Source: Pseudomonas fluorescens (GTDB lineage Bacteria; Pseudomonadota; Gammaproteobacteria; Pseudomonadales; Pseudomonadaceae). Taken from it: a stretch of DNA of 64,000 nucleotides. How positions within the stretch are numbered: the stretch's first letter is position 1; the number at the start of each line of letters is the position of its first letter. The notes under the pieces are model-generated. The model was not told the DNA's origin and ran no database searches. It saw only the letters and a list, made by a program, of their open reading frames with translations. Below are positions 55,704-64,000 of the stretch, in pieces. Made by a program: the position numbers and the translations under genes. The stretch lies in contig NZ_CP078138.1 of NCBI RefSeq assembly GCF_019212185.1, positions 788,501 through 852,500 of the forward strand. The letters are read 5' to 3'.

Positions 55704-57311
55704 TTAGTGACGGAAGTGGCGCATGCCGGTGAAGACCATGGCGATGCCGGCTTCATCAGCAGCAGCAATCACTTCAGCATCACGCATCGAGCCACCCGGC
55801 TGGATCACCGCCGTCACGCCTGCCTTGGCCGCATTGTCCAGGCCATCACGGAACGGGAAGAACGCGTCGGAGGCCATTACCGAACCCACCACCTGCAGGC
55901 CAGCATGCTCGGCTTTGATTGCAGCAATACGTGCCGAGTTTACGCGGCTCATCTGGCCGGCGCCGACACCGATGGTCTGGCGGTTCTTGGCGTAGACAAT
56001 GGCGTTGGATTTAACGTACTTGGCCACTTTCCAGGCGAAGATCAGGTCGTTGATCTCTTGCTCGGTGGGTGCACGCTTGGTGACGACTTTCAGGTCGTCG
56101 GCGCTGATCATGCCGATGTCACGGCTCTGCACCAGCAGGCCACCGTTGACACGCTTGTAGTCCCAGGCAGCAGCGCGGTCAGCCGACCACTCGCCGCAAG
56201 CCAGCAGACGCACGTTGGCCTTGGCGGCGACGATGGCGCGGGCTTCTTCGCTGACGCTTGGCGCGATGATCACTTCGACGAACTGACGTTCGACGATGGC
56301 CTTGGCGGTTTCAGCGTCCAGCTCGCGGTTGAAGGCGATGATGCCGCCAAATGCCGATTCGGTGTCAGTGGCATAGGCCAGGTCGTAGGCCTTGCGGATG
56401 CCGCCTTCGGCGTCCGGGCTGACGGCCACGCCGCATGGGTTGGCGTGCTTGACGATGACGCAGGCCGGCTTGACGAAGCTCTTCACGCATTCCAGCGCGG
56501 CGTCGGTGTCGGCCACGTTGTTGTACGACAGTTCCTTGCCTTGCAGTTGGGTCGCGGTGGCGATCCCGACTTCGGCCGGCTTGGCTTCCACGTAGAACGC
56601 CGCGCTCTGGTGCGGGTTCTCGCCGTAGCGCATTTCCTGGGCCTTGATGAACTGGCTGTTGAAGGTGCGCGGGAATTCGCTGCGGCCTTCAGTGCTCAGG
56701 AGTTCGGCAGCCTGGTTCACGGTGCCCATGTAGTTGGCGATCATGCCGTCGTAGGCGGCGGTGTGCTCGAACGCCTTGAGCATCAGGTCGAAACGCTGGG
56801 CGTAGGTCAGGCCACCGGCCTTGAGGTTTTCCAGGACGTTGGCGTAGTCGCTGGCATTCACCACGATGGCCACGTCTTTATGGTTTTTCGCTGCCGAACG
56901 GACCATGGTCGGGCCGCCGATGTCGATGTTCTCGATGGCGGTCGGCAGGTCGCAGCCTGGCTTGTTGATGGTGGCTTCGAACGGGTACAGGTTGACCGCG
57001 ACCAGGTCGATCGGCTTGATGCCGTGCTCGCTCATGATGGCGTCGTCGATGCCGCGACGACCGAGGATCCCGCCGTGGATTTTCGGGTGCAGGGTCTTCA
57101 CCCGACCGTCCATCATTTCAGCAAAACCGGTGTAATCCGCGACTTCCACAGCGGCAACACCATTGTCCTGCAGCAGCTTGAACGTCCCGCCGGTGGAGAG
57201 GATCTCAACGCCCAGGGCTTCGAGCTCCTTGGCGAATTCGAGGATCCCGGTCTTGTCGGAAACGCTGATCAAGGCGCGGCGAATCGGCAGGCGGGTGGTC
57301 TGGTCGGTCAT
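55704..57311 (-). CDS. purH: AICAR formyltransferase / IMP cyclohydrolase
   Basis: A 535-aa bifunctional enzyme for the last two steps to IMP. The N-terminal cyclohydrolase domain (about 10-200) has [20 protein letters not shown] and [15 protein letters not shown]. The C-terminal formyltransferase domain (about 205-535) has [23 protein letters not shown] and the ending [18 protein letters not shown]. The start at 57311 ([14 protein letters not shown]) gives the usual length; longer frames begin at 57323 or 57344. It is transcribed after fis but separated from it by a terminator. Confidence 0.98.
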   Translation of the reverse strand: MTDQTTRLPIRRALISVSDKTGILEFAKELEALGVEILSTGGTFKLLQDNGVAAVEVADYTGFAEMMDGRVKTLHPKIHGGILGRRGIDDAIMSEHGIKPIDLVAVNLYPFEATINKPGCDLPTAIENIDIGGPTMVRSAAKNHKDVAIVVNASDYANVLENLKAGGLTYAQRFDLMLKAFEHTAAYDGMIANYMGTVNQAAELLSTEGRSEFPRTFNSQFIKAQEMRYGENPHQSAAFYVEAKPAEVGIATATQLQGKELSYNNVADTDAALECVKSFVKPACVIVKHANPCGVAVSPDAEGGIRKAYDLAYATDTESAFGGIIAFNRELDAETAKAIVERQFVEVIIAPSVSEEARAIVAAKANVRLLACGEWSADRAAAWDYKRVNGGLLVQSRDIGMISADDLKVVTKRAPTEQEINDLIFAWKVAKYVKSNAIVYAKNRQTIGVGAGQMSRVNSARIAAIKAEHAGLQVVGSVMASDAFFPFRDGLDNAAKAGVTAVIQPGGSMRDAEVIAAADEAGIAMVFTGMRHFRH

Positions 57312-57341
57312 TTCAATTTCCATTAAAGCAAGGGAAGTCAG

Positions 57342-57376
57342 CAAAAAAGGCGACCGGTTTTTACGCGGGCGCCTTT
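57342..57376 (-). terminator. Terminator of dusB-fis
   Basis: Read on the minus strand, AAAGGCGCC pairs with the downstream GGCGCCTTT-like arm (GTCGCCTTTTTT) and ends in a run of six T. It lies 17 bases after the fis stop. Confidence 0.75.
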
Positions 57377-57393
57377 CTGGTTTGATTGAATGC

Positions 57394-57714
57394 TTACAGC
57401 AAATCGTACTGTTTGAGTTTCTTGCGCAGCGTGCCGCGGTTGAGTCCGAGCATCTCGCTGGCCTTGGTCTGGTTACCCTTGACGTAGTTCATCACGCTTT
57501 CGAGCAGGGGAGCCTCGACTTCGGAGAGCACCAGGTTGTACACATCCGTGACGGCCGCGCCCTCAAGGTGGGCGAAATAATTGTGCAGCGCCTTCTCGAC
57601 ACTCCCGCGAAGGGTCTGGCCTTCTTCGCTGGGGGTATTGAGGTGCTGTTTCAAATTCACGTTGTCGCTCACGGGTGTTGTTCCACTCACTAAAGTCTCG
57701 CTCATCATCGTCAT
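57394..57714 (-). CDS. fis: DNA-binding protein Fis
   Basis: A 106-aa nucleoid protein that bends DNA at rRNA and other promoters. The C-terminal helix-turn-helix is [21 protein letters not shown], with the dimerising helices before it ([21 protein letters not shown]). Its ATG overlaps the dusB stop (ATGA), reproducing the enterobacterial dusB-fis operon. It may instead start at one of two nearby ATGs (57708 or 57705). Confidence 0.97.
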   Translation of the reverse strand: MTMMSETLVSGTTPVSDNVNLKQHLNTPSEEGQTLRGSVEKALHNYFAHLEGAAVTDVYNLVLSEVEAPLLESVMNYVKGNQTKASEMLGLNRGTLRKKLKQYDLL

Positions 57715-58721
57715 GCGGCCACCCCTTTTTCGTCCCCTGTCAGGCTCTTATAACGCTCGGCGAAAAACTCCCGGACGTTGGCGCATTGTGTTTCCGTTCC
57801 ATCCAAACGATTGAAGTGGGCGCGAAACTCCCTGGCGCCCGGCAGGGTTGCGAGATACCAGCCGACATGCTTGCGCGCGATTCTTACGCCCATGACATCG
57901 CCATAGAAGGCGTGAAGTGCGGCCAGATGCTCAAGCAGAATACGTTCCACTTCGCTCAATTCCGGTGTCGGCAATTTTTCGCCGGTACGCAGGAAGTGCT
58001 CGATCTCACGAAAAATCCATGGCCGCCCCTGGGCAGCCCGACCGATCAACAGGCCATCGGCTCCGGTGGCGTCCAGCACATGCCGGGCCTTTTCCGGGGA
58101 ATCGATGTCGCCATTGGCAAAGACCGGAATCGACACCGCCTGCTTGATCGCGGCAATGGTGTCGTATTCGGCTTCCCCGGTGTACAGGTCGGCACGGGTG
58201 CGGCCATGCACCGCCAGCGCCGTGATCCCCGACTGTTCGGCAATCTTCGCCACCGTCAGGCCGTTCTTGTTCGCCCGGTCCCAGCCGGTACGAATCTTCA
58301 GGGTCACCGGCACATCCACTGCGGCCACCACGGCCTGCAGGATCTCGGTGACCAGTGCTTCATCTTTCAGCAACGCGGAGCCGGCGGCCTTGTTACAGAC
58401 CTTTTTCGCCGGACAGCCCATGTTGATATCAATAATCTGTGCGCCCAGTTCGACGTTGGCCCGGGCCGCGTCCGCCAGCATCTGCGCATCACCGCCGGCA
58501 ATCTGCACCGAGCGCGGCTCGGGATCACCTTCGTGGATCATGCGCAGACGTGATTTGCGGGTGTTCCACAAACTCATGTCGCTGGTGACCATTTCCGAGA
58601 CAACCAACCCTGCACCCAGGCGTTTGCACAACTGCCGAAATGGCTGGTCGGTGACGCCCGCCATCGGGGCGAGAATCAAGCCGTTGTGCAATGTATATGG
58701 GCCGATGCGTACCGCCGACAT
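57711..58721 (-). CDS. dusB: tRNA-dihydrouridine synthase B
   Basis: A 336-aa FMN enzyme that reduces uridine to dihydrouridine in tRNA (E. coli DusB acts at U17). [23 protein letters not shown] at the N-terminus, the catalytic cysteine in [19 protein letters not shown], and [16 protein letters not shown] in the flavin site are visible. It is first gene of the fis operon. The 186 bases upstream to 58907 hold no gene. Confidence 0.97.
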   Translation of the reverse strand: MSAVRIGPYTLHNGLILAPMAGVTDQPFRQLCKRLGAGLVVSEMVTSDMSLWNTRKSRLRMIHEGDPEPRSVQIAGGDAQMLADAARANVELGAQIIDINMGCPAKKVCNKAAGSALLKDEALVTEILQAVVAAVDVPVTLKIRTGWDRANKNGLTVAKIAEQSGITALAVHGRTRADLYTGEAEYDTIAAIKQAVSIPVFANGDIDSPEKARHVLDATGADGLLIGRAAQGRPWIFREIEHFLRTGEKLPTPELSEVERILLEHLAALHAFYGDVMGVRIARKHVGWYLATLPGAREFRAHFNRLDGTETQCANVREFFAERYKSLTGDEKGVAA

Positions 58722-58907
58722 AGGACTTCCCTGTTGTGGGGTCGGATCATGAGAGTTCGAAAAAGGGTTGGCATGATACCCGCTCTCGATGACTGGATAA
58801 AGGCTGAATTGGATAAAATCTGAACAACTATTTTGTTATTGCCAGGAGTTTGGTTCGTCCGCGAGGGCGTCAGAAAGTCGCCGCCAATGGCGCGTGACTG
58901 AACCGAT

Positions 58908-60164
58908 TCACTCGGGCGAGTGAAAGCTGAGGCTGTAATTCACCGCCTTGGAGCCGGGGTCGAGGATGTCCAGGGCAATGTGAATGGGGGTTTGCGGAGG
59001 CATCTCGGCCATCCCGGCGAGGTCGCCGTTGAGGTATTCACCAGGCTTGAAGCGGCGGCTGGCGATCAGGTGGCCGTTGAGGTCGGCAAAGCGCAACTCC
59101 AGCAGCGGAAAGGGTTGGGAGAAGGGGGCGCGATTGTAGATGATGGCATCGACCACCAGTGCACCGCTGAAGTCAGGGTGACTGCGGACCACCAGGTTGC
59201 TGCTCTTGATTTTCGCGATGTCGACCTTGGAAGGCACTTCGCAGCCGATCTGCGGGCACAGCTGCTGGAACCATGGACGGTACTGATCCTGGCGCGCCAG
59301 TTCGTCGAAGTGGTAGGTAATGTACTGGCCGGCCAGCGCGGCTGCACCCAGCAGCACCAGCAATCCCCAGAACAGTCTTCGGCCCCAGGGTGAGCGGCGT
59401 TTTTGCCAATCGAGCTGCAGCGGGTCGTCGACCAGGTCCTGCAGCACCTCCTCATGTGCGGCGGGTTCGGCGCGCGCGCGTTTTTTGCGTGCAGGCTCTA
59501 CGGGCTCCGGGTGCTCATCGAAGTCGTCATCGACAGTCGCCGACAGGCGTTCATGACGTGGGTCGGCTTGCAGATCGTCGTCGAGCGCTTCCAGTCGCAG
59601 TTGCGGGGCGTCGGGCTCGTCATCATCGAGATCGACCAGCGACAGCGAAGGTTCGGTGCGCGTAGAAGCATCCAGGTCGTCGAGATTGCCGAGCGCCGGA
59701 GCGTCAGGTGTTGGCGGCATCTCATCGATCTCGCCACGCTTTTCGGCCGGTTCGCTGAACAGGCTGTCGGACCAGGGTTCGTCGCTCTCGCTGCTGTCGC
59801 GGCGGGCGCTCAGCGACTCTTCCCGAGGTTTGCGCGGCTGTCCGAACGCCTGGGTCGGCTGAATCTCGCGCTGTTCAAGCCGGGCGAGCTCCTGATCGAG
59901 GTCCAGGTGGTCCAGATCCAGCTCGGCGGCGCTCCATTGTTTCTGGCTGATGGCGCGCTGTTCAGGCTCCGGGATGACGGCGGGCGGCGGTGTGAGCGCC
60001 TGTGCTTCCTGGCCCATGCGCTGTTCGAGCAACTGCCGTGCAGCATTGAACACCTGCAGGCAGGAGCCGCAGCGAACCACTCCGCGGGCCACGCTCAATT
60101 GAGCGTGATTGACGCGAAAGCGGGTCTGGCAGTGTGGGCATTGGGTGACGAAGCTGTCGGTCAT
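58908..60164 (-). CDS. Zinc-ribbon and DUF3426 domain protein
   Basis: A 418-aa membrane-anchored protein. The N-terminal MJ0042-type zinc ribbon has two CxxC pairs (CPHC, CGSC). A long acidic, probably disordered region (about 60-255) follows, then one transmembrane helix (LFWGLLVLLGAAALAGQYI) and a C-terminal periplasmic DUF3426 domain (IYNRAPFSQPFPLLELRFADLNG). The function is unknown; it is conserved next to prmA in Pseudomonas. The start at 60164 (MTDSFVTQCPHC) places the zinc ribbon at the N-terminus. It is 30 bp after prmA. Confidence 0.88.
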   Translation of the reverse strand: MTDSFVTQCPHCQTRFRVNHAQLSVARGVVRCGSCLQVFNAARQLLEQRMGQEAQALTPPPAVIPEPEQRAISQKQWSAAELDLDHLDLDQELARLEQREIQPTQAFGQPRKPREESLSARRDSSESDEPWSDSLFSEPAEKRGEIDEMPPTPDAPALGNLDDLDASTRTEPSLSLVDLDDDEPDAPQLRLEALDDDLQADPRHERLSATVDDDFDEHPEPVEPARKKRARAEPAAHEEVLQDLVDDPLQLDWQKRRSPWGRRLFWGLLVLLGAAALAGQYITYHFDELARQDQYRPWFQQLCPQIGCEVPSKVDIAKIKSSNLVVRSHPDFSGALVVDAIIYNRAPFSQPFPLLELRFADLNGHLIASRRFKPGEYLNGDLAGMAEMPPQTPIHIALDILDPGSKAVNYSLSFHSPE

Positions 60165-60194
60165 GCGGCCATCCGGAGTCTGCAAGCGCTCATC

Positions 60195-61073
60195 TTAGCG
60201 CCGACGACCGGTAATGCGCACCCAGCCTTCGCGATTGGCGATCGGATCCAGGTTAAAGTCCTTGGCATAAGCTGCCGCGACTTCTTCGCCTTGTTCGGCG
60301 AGGATGCCGGACAGCGCCAGGCGACCGCCCGACTTGACCAGGCCAGTCAGTTGCGGTGCCAGGGCCACCAGTGGGCCGGCGAGGATGTTGGCCACCAGTA
60401 CGTCGGCCGGTTCCTGCGGCAGGTCTTCGGGCAGGTACAAGGGGAACAGCGCCTCGGCAATGTTGTTGCGACCGGCGTTGTCGCGGGAAGCTTCCAGCGC
60501 CTGCACATCGATATCAGTGCCGACCGCCTGTTTGGCCCCCAGCAGCAACGCCGCGATGGCGAGGATTCCCGAGCCGCAGCCGAAGTCGAGGACGTTGCAG
60601 TCCTTCAGGTCCTGGCCGTCGAGCCATTCCAGGCACAGAGCGGTGGTCGGGTGGGTGCCGGTGCCAAACGCCAGGCCCGGGTCCAGCAGCAGGTTGACGG
60701 CGTCGGGCTCCGGCGCGGCGTGCCAGCTCGGCACGATCCATAGGCGCTGGCCGAAACGCATCGGCTGGAAGTTATCCATCCAGCTGCGTTCCCAGTCCTG
60801 GTCTTCGATGATTTCGCTGTGATGCTCGGGCAGCGGGCTGCCGGTCAGTAGCTCCAGGTGCGCGAGTACCGGCGCGGCCTCGGTGCCGCCTTCGAACAAG
60901 GCCAGCAGATGGGTGTGCGACCACAGTGGGGTGGTGTTCAGCTCGGGTTCGAAGATCGGCTGGTCTTCGGCGTCCATGAACGTCACCGAGACGGCGCCCA
61001 CTTCAAGGAAAGCGTCTTCATAGGTTTCGGCTTGTTCTGGGCTGATGGCGAGACGGACTTGCAGCCAAGGCAT
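60195..61073 (-). CDS. prmA: Ribosomal protein L11 methyltransferase
   Basis: A 292-aa SAM enzyme that trimethylates L11. An N-terminal substrate-binding domain ([16 protein letters not shown] fixes the start) precedes the catalytic domain with motif [39 protein letters not shown], and [17 protein letters not shown] (NPPF-like catalytic loop). A longer frame to 61166 has no support. Confidence 0.97.
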   Translation of the reverse strand: MPWLQVRLAISPEQAETYEDAFLEVGAVSVTFMDAEDQPIFEPELNTTPLWSHTHLLALFEGGTEAAPVLAHLELLTGSPLPEHHSEIIEDQDWERSWMDNFQPMRFGQRLWIVPSWHAAPEPDAVNLLLDPGLAFGTGTHPTTALCLEWLDGQDLKDCNVLDFGCGSGILAIAALLLGAKQAVGTDIDVQALEASRDNAGRNNIAEALFPLYLPEDLPQEPADVLVANILAGPLVALAPQLTGLVKSGGRLALSGILAEQGEEVAAAYAKDFNLDPIANREGWVRITGRRR

Positions 61074-61181
61074 GGCGGGCACCTTTGAAAAATATTGATG
61101 GCAGCCTGGTGGGCTGCGAGAAGGGCGCAAGTTTACGCCAGAGTGCGGGTTTTGTGGGAATGGCATGCTTGCCTCAATCTC

Positions 61182-61222
61182 CTGTAGGAGCAGCCGGTCG
61201 ACGCTCGACTGCTCCTACAGGG
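61182..61222. repeat. Long palindrome, REP-like
   Basis: CCTGTAGGAGCA (61182-61193) pairs with TGCTCCTACAGG (61211-61222), and GTCGA/TCGAC (61198-61202, 61206-61210) extend the stem. The GTAGGAGC ends are those of Pseudomonas REPs, but the centre differs from the usual GCxxGCTCGC. It lies between accC and prmA. Confidence 0.65.
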
Positions 61223-61235
61223 GGCAGAAACAACA

Positions 61236-61256
61236 AAGCCGCCCGAAGGCGGCTTT
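61236..61256 (-). terminator. Terminator of the accBC operon
   Basis: AAGCCGCC, CGAA-type loop, GGCGGCTT (61236-61256), about 20 bases after the accC stop; a T-rich stretch follows on the minus strand (TTTGTTGTTT). Confidence 0.8.
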
Positions 61257-61275
61257 ATCTGGTGCGGGCTGAAGC

Positions 61276-62634
61276 TTAGTGCTTGTCGCCAGCCAGTTTG
61301 TGCTCGAGGTAGTGAATGTTCACGCCCCCTTTGCAGAAACCTTCGTCGCGAACCAGGTCGCGGTGCAGCGGGATGTTGGTCTTGATGCCATCGACCACGA
61401 TCTCGTCCAGCGCATTGCGCATGCGCGCCATGGCTTCGTCACGGGTAGCCCCGTAAGTGATCAGCTTGCCGATCAGCGAGTCGTAGTTCGGCGGCACCGC
61501 ATAACCGCTGTACAGGTGCGAATCGACGCGAACGCCGTTGCCGCCTGGGGCGTGGAAATGCTTGACGGTGCCCGGGCTCGGCATGAAGGTTTTCGGGTCT
61601 TCGGCGTTGATCCGGCACTCGAGTGAGTGACCACGGATAACCACGTCATCCTGAGTGAACGACAGCTTGTTGCCAGCGGCGATGCTGAGCATCTCCTTGA
61701 CGATGTCGATGCCAGTGACCATTTCCGAAACCGGGTGCTCTACCTGGACACGAGTGTTCATCTCGATGAAGTAGAAGCGACCGTTTTCATACAGGAACTC
61801 GAAAGTACCAGCGCCACGGTAGCCGATGTCGACGCACGCCTTGACGCAGCGAGCCAGGACTTCCTGACGCGCCTTCTCGTCGATGCCCGGTGCCGGCGCT
61901 TCTTCGAGAACCTTCTGGTGACGACGTTGCAGCGAGCAATCGCGGTCACCCAGATGGATCGCGTTACCCTGGCCGTCGGACAGGACCTGTACTTCGACGT
62001 GACGCGGGTTGGTGAGGAATTTTTCCAGATACACCATCGGGTTGCCGAACGCCGCGCCAGCTTCGGTGCGGGTCAGTTTGGCGAAGGCGATCAGGTCTTC
62101 TTCCTTGTGCACCACGCGCATGCCGCGACCACCACCGCCGCCAGCGGCCTTGATGATCACCGGGTAGCCGACTTCACGGCCGATGCGCAGAGCGGTTTCT
62201 TCGTCTTCCGGCAGCGGGCCGTCGGAGCCCGGAACGGTCGGTACGCCAGCTTCGATCATCGCGTGCTTGGCCGATACCTTGTCGCCCATCAGGCGAATGG
62301 TGTCGGCTTTCGGGCCGATGAAGGCGAAGCCGGAGTTCTCGACCTGCTCGGCAAAGTCGGCGTTTTCCGCGAGGAAACCGTAGCCTGGGTGAATGGCGGT
62401 TGCGCCAGTCACTTCAGCGGCCGCAATGATTGCCGGGATGTGCAGGTAGGAGTGCGCGGCAGAAGCCGGGCCGATGCAGACGGACTCGTCCGCCAGGCCC
62501 AGGTGCATCAGCTCTTTGTCGGCCTTGGAGTAAACGGCGACGGTCTTGATGCCCATCTCTTTGCAGGCACGCAGAATCCGCAGGGCGATCTCACCGCGGT
62601 TAGCGATCAGAACTTTTTCCAACTTCGCAGTCAT
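61276..62634 (-). CDS. accC: Biotin carboxylase subunit of acetyl-CoA carboxylase
   Basis: A 452-aa ATP-grasp enzyme that carboxylates the biotin on AccB, the first step of fatty-acid synthesis. [22 protein letters not shown], the glycine-rich ATP lid [15 protein letters not shown], and catalytic [18 protein letters not shown] are visible. The start at 62634 (MTAKLEKV) gives standard length; the longer frame overlaps accB. It is 17 bases after accB. Confidence 0.98.
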   Translation of the reverse strand: MTAKLEKVLIANRGEIALRILRACKEMGIKTVAVYSKADKELMHLGLADESVCIGPASAAHSYLHIPAIIAAAEVTGATAIHPGYGFLAENADFAEQVENSGFAFIGPKADTIRLMGDKVSAKHAMIEAGVPTVPGSDGPLPEDEETALRIGREVGYPVIIKAAGGGGGRGMRVVHKEEDLIAFAKLTRTEAGAAFGNPMVYLEKFLTNPRHVEVQVLSDGQGNAIHLGDRDCSLQRRHQKVLEEAPAPGIDEKARQEVLARCVKACVDIGYRGAGTFEFLYENGRFYFIEMNTRVQVEHPVSEMVTGIDIVKEMLSIAAGNKLSFTQDDVVIRGHSLECRINAEDPKTFMPSPGTVKHFHAPGGNGVRVDSHLYSGYAVPPNYDSLIGKLITYGATRDEAMARMRNALDEIVVDGIKTNIPLHRDLVRDEGFCKGGVNIHYLEHKLAGDKH

Positions 62635-62651
62635 CAAAGGCTCTCCGCAGT

Positions 62652-63113
62652 TCAAACGATGGTGAACAGCGGTTGGTCGTACTCAACCGGCTGGCCGTCT
62701 TCAACGAGGATGGATTCGATCACACCGCTGGTTTCAGCTTCGATGTGGTTCATCATCTTCATGGCTTCGACGATGCACAGGGTGTCGCCTTTCTTCACGG
62801 TCTGGCCGACTTCAACGAAGGACGGCGAGGTTGGCGAAGACTTGCGATAGAAGGTGCCTACCATTGGCGAACGGGCAACGGTGCCGTTCAGCGCAGGGGC
62901 GGCCGGAGCAGCAGGCGCGGCAGCGGCAGCCGGAGCGGCAGCAGCCGGGGCAGCGGCAGGTGCGGCCATTGGCGCTGGCGCGTAGTACTGCTGGGCCGGA
63001 GTCTTGCTGTGGCGGCTGATGCGTACGGACTCTTCGCCTTCCTTGATCTCCAGCTCGTCGATGCCGGACTCTTCCAGCAGTTCGATCAGTTTCTTGACTT
63101 TACGGATATCCAT
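62652..63113 (-). CDS. accB: Biotin carboxyl carrier protein
   Basis: A 153-aa carrier. An N-terminal dimer region ([17 protein letters not shown]), an Ala/Pro-rich flexible linker (about 42-75) and the biotinyl domain with Lys119 in VEAMKMMN, where biotin ligase attaches the cofactor. It lies between aroQ and accC in a conserved operon. Confidence 0.98.
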   Translation of the reverse strand: MDIRKVKKLIELLEESGIDELEIKEGEESVRISRHSKTPAQQYYAPAPMAAPAAAPAAAAPAAAAAPAAPAAPALNGTVARSPMVGTFYRKSSPTSPSFVEVGQTVKKGDTLCIVEAMKMMNHIEAETSGVIESILVEDGQPVEYDQPLFTIV

Positions 63114-63163
63114 GAATCATCAACTCCCAAGGGTCGGTCAGGGGGGCGTTCAACGCTTGTGGT

Positions 63164-63616
63164 TCAAGCTGTTGCCTGTAGTTCAAGCTGTTCCAGGGCG
63201 GCCTCCAGGGCCAGTCGGTAACCGCTGGCGCCAAGGCCGCAGATCACTCCCACCGCTACGTCGGAGAAGTAAGAGTGATGGCGGAAAGGTTCGCGTTTGT
63301 GCACGTTGGACAAATGCACTTCGATGAATGGGATGCTCACCGCCAGCAGCGCGTCACGTAATGCGACACTTGTATGCGTAAAAGCTGCTGGATTGATCAG
63401 GATGAAGTCCACGCCTTCGCCGCGAGCGGCGTGAATCCGGTCGATTAATTCGTACTCGGCGTTGCTTTGCAGGTAGAGCAAATGGTGGCCAGCGTCACGT
63501 GCCCGCCGTTCCAGGTCCTGATTGATCTGAGCCAGGGTCACGGCCCCATACACACCCGGTTCGCGGGTGCCGAGCAGGTTCAGGTTGGGTCCGTGCAGAA
63601 CCAGTAAGGTCGCCAT
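63164..63616 (-). CDS. aroQ: 3-dehydroquinate dehydratase, type II
   Basis: A 150-aa enzyme of the shikimate pathway. [19 protein letters not shown] with the catalytic tyrosine, [15 protein letters not shown], and [23 protein letters not shown] are class II signatures. It is first in aroQ-accB-accC, 50 bp before accB. The 170 bases upstream hold no gene. Confidence 0.97.
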   Translation of the reverse strand: MATLLVLHGPNLNLLGTREPGVYGAVTLAQINQDLERRARDAGHHLLYLQSNAEYELIDRIHAARGEGVDFILINPAAFTHTSVALRDALLAVSIPFIEVHLSNVHKREPFRHHSYFSDVAVGVICGLGASGYRLALEAALEQLELQATA

Positions 63617-63786
63617 CTGCTGTTCCTTGTTGTCTATGCGCAGTTGTCAGAACCCGGCGACTATGCCGCAAAGCCTTTGTGACTGTCCAGTTCTCTGCAA
63701 TAGCCGGCACGATGTCCGATGATTGCGCGAGATAAATGACCGGCGGCTTGAGTTTGGTCATTAGAACGCGCGTTCGGCGCCTGGTA

Positions 63787-64000
63787 TCAGACGCGGAACG
63801 CCTGCACTGCGGTATGCAGCCTGCCGCCCAAGACCAGCAAGTTCTCTCCCTGCTCGCGACCTTCGCCAATGCGCAGCAGATTATCCCCGCCCAACTGATG
63901 AATTCGCTCGCTGTGATCGCGAATCTCGCTGACCGCGCCGCTTTGTTGGGCGGTGACATCGGCGATGCGTTCGGCGGTGTCGGCAATGGTCTGGATCGCC
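63787..64000 (-). CDS. Methyl-accepting chemotaxis protein, C-terminal end only
   Basis: The minus-strand frame from the right edge reads AIQTIADTAERIADVTAQQ, GAVSEIRDHSERIHQLG and ends LHTAVQAFRV. This is the C-terminal heptad-repeat arm of a chemoreceptor signalling domain, with the usual short tail. About 70 codons are visible; sensor, membrane and HAMP parts lie beyond the window. In P. aeruginosa the MCP at this position is CtpL (from memory), but the ligand cannot be judged here. Confidence 0.8.
   Translation of the reverse strand, partial: AIQTIADTAERIADVTAQQSGAVSEIRDHSERIHQLGGDNLLRIGEGREQGENLLVLGGRLHTAVQAFRV

Noticed and set aside
55692..57326. A 544-codon open frame on the plus strand opposite purH
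   Set aside because: It is an antisense shadow caused by high-GC third positions. purH covers the region with full family motifs, and the antisense product has repetitive composition and no recognisable domain.
63495..63986. A 163-codon minus-strand frame across the aroQ start and the chemoreceptor end
   Set aside because: Out of frame with both; the chemoreceptor C-terminus is read clearly in another frame and aroQ begins at 63616.

Overview
The window reads as chromosome from a Pseudomonas of the fluorescens type. The GC content is high, GTAGGAGC-type REP palindromes are scattered between genes, and the right-hand block retS-purD-purH-fis-dusB-(DUF3426)-prmA-accC-accB-aroQ-MCP has the order I know from P. 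aeruginosa. The urease genes are split by acetyltransferases, as in that genus. Most of the window is recognisable housekeeping or metabolic sequence. The accessory material is three very large toxin-like genes and a pair of unrecognised genes beside the third.

Layout. 1-4 kb: the end of an unrecognised gene, a ferritin-like gene, a lipase, and a divergent DMT exporter/AraC regulator pair sharing an inverted repeat. 4.1-8.5 kb: a 1443-aa DUF6543 ('dermonecrotic toxin domain') protein with a possible C-terminal Cys-His-Asp domain. 8.6-12.9 kb: psiF, an AI-2E family permease, a YegD-type Hsp70, and cbpA-cbpM behind a sigma-32-like promoter. 13.1-18.2 kb: a second DUF6543 protein ending in LRRs and a NEL ubiquitin-ligase domain. 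18.2-28.7 kb: urea import and hydrolysis, all on the minus strand (urtABCDE-ureD-ureA-pat-GNAT-ureB-ureC), with a sigma-54-type promoter before urtA and a frameshifted small secreted-protein gene further upstream. 28.9-34 kb: a copper-acquisition cluster (DUF2946, PCuAC chaperone, DUF2946, OprC receptor, PepSY membrane protein), preceded by an antitoxin-gene remnant. 34.3-41.8 kb: cobalamin corrin-ring genes as two divergent operons (cobL-cbiD-cobK and cobG-cobH-cobI-cobJ). 42-50.7 kb: a 2317-aa lymphostatin/large clostridial toxin-like protein, then two divergently transcribed, distantly related genes of unknown function. 50.8-64 kb: marC, retS, purine, translation and fatty-acid genes, and the end of a chemoreceptor.

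How the genes work together. UrtABCDE imports urea and urease hydrolyses it; the RpoN-type promoter ties this to nitrogen supply. The copper cluster gives outer-membrane uptake, periplasmic chaperoning and an inner-membrane protein. The corrin genes use the late-cobalt (aerobic-type) set. The three giant proteins share a general plan of catalytic candidate regions around a hydrophobic, membrane-inserting segment. That plan suits host- or competitor-directed toxins. No type III or type VI secretion genes are visible next to them, so the delivery route is unknown.

Starts were moved from the longest reading frame to internal codons where a Shine-Dalgarno sequence or family alignment supported it. 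No database search was possible. Family names rest on motif recognition.
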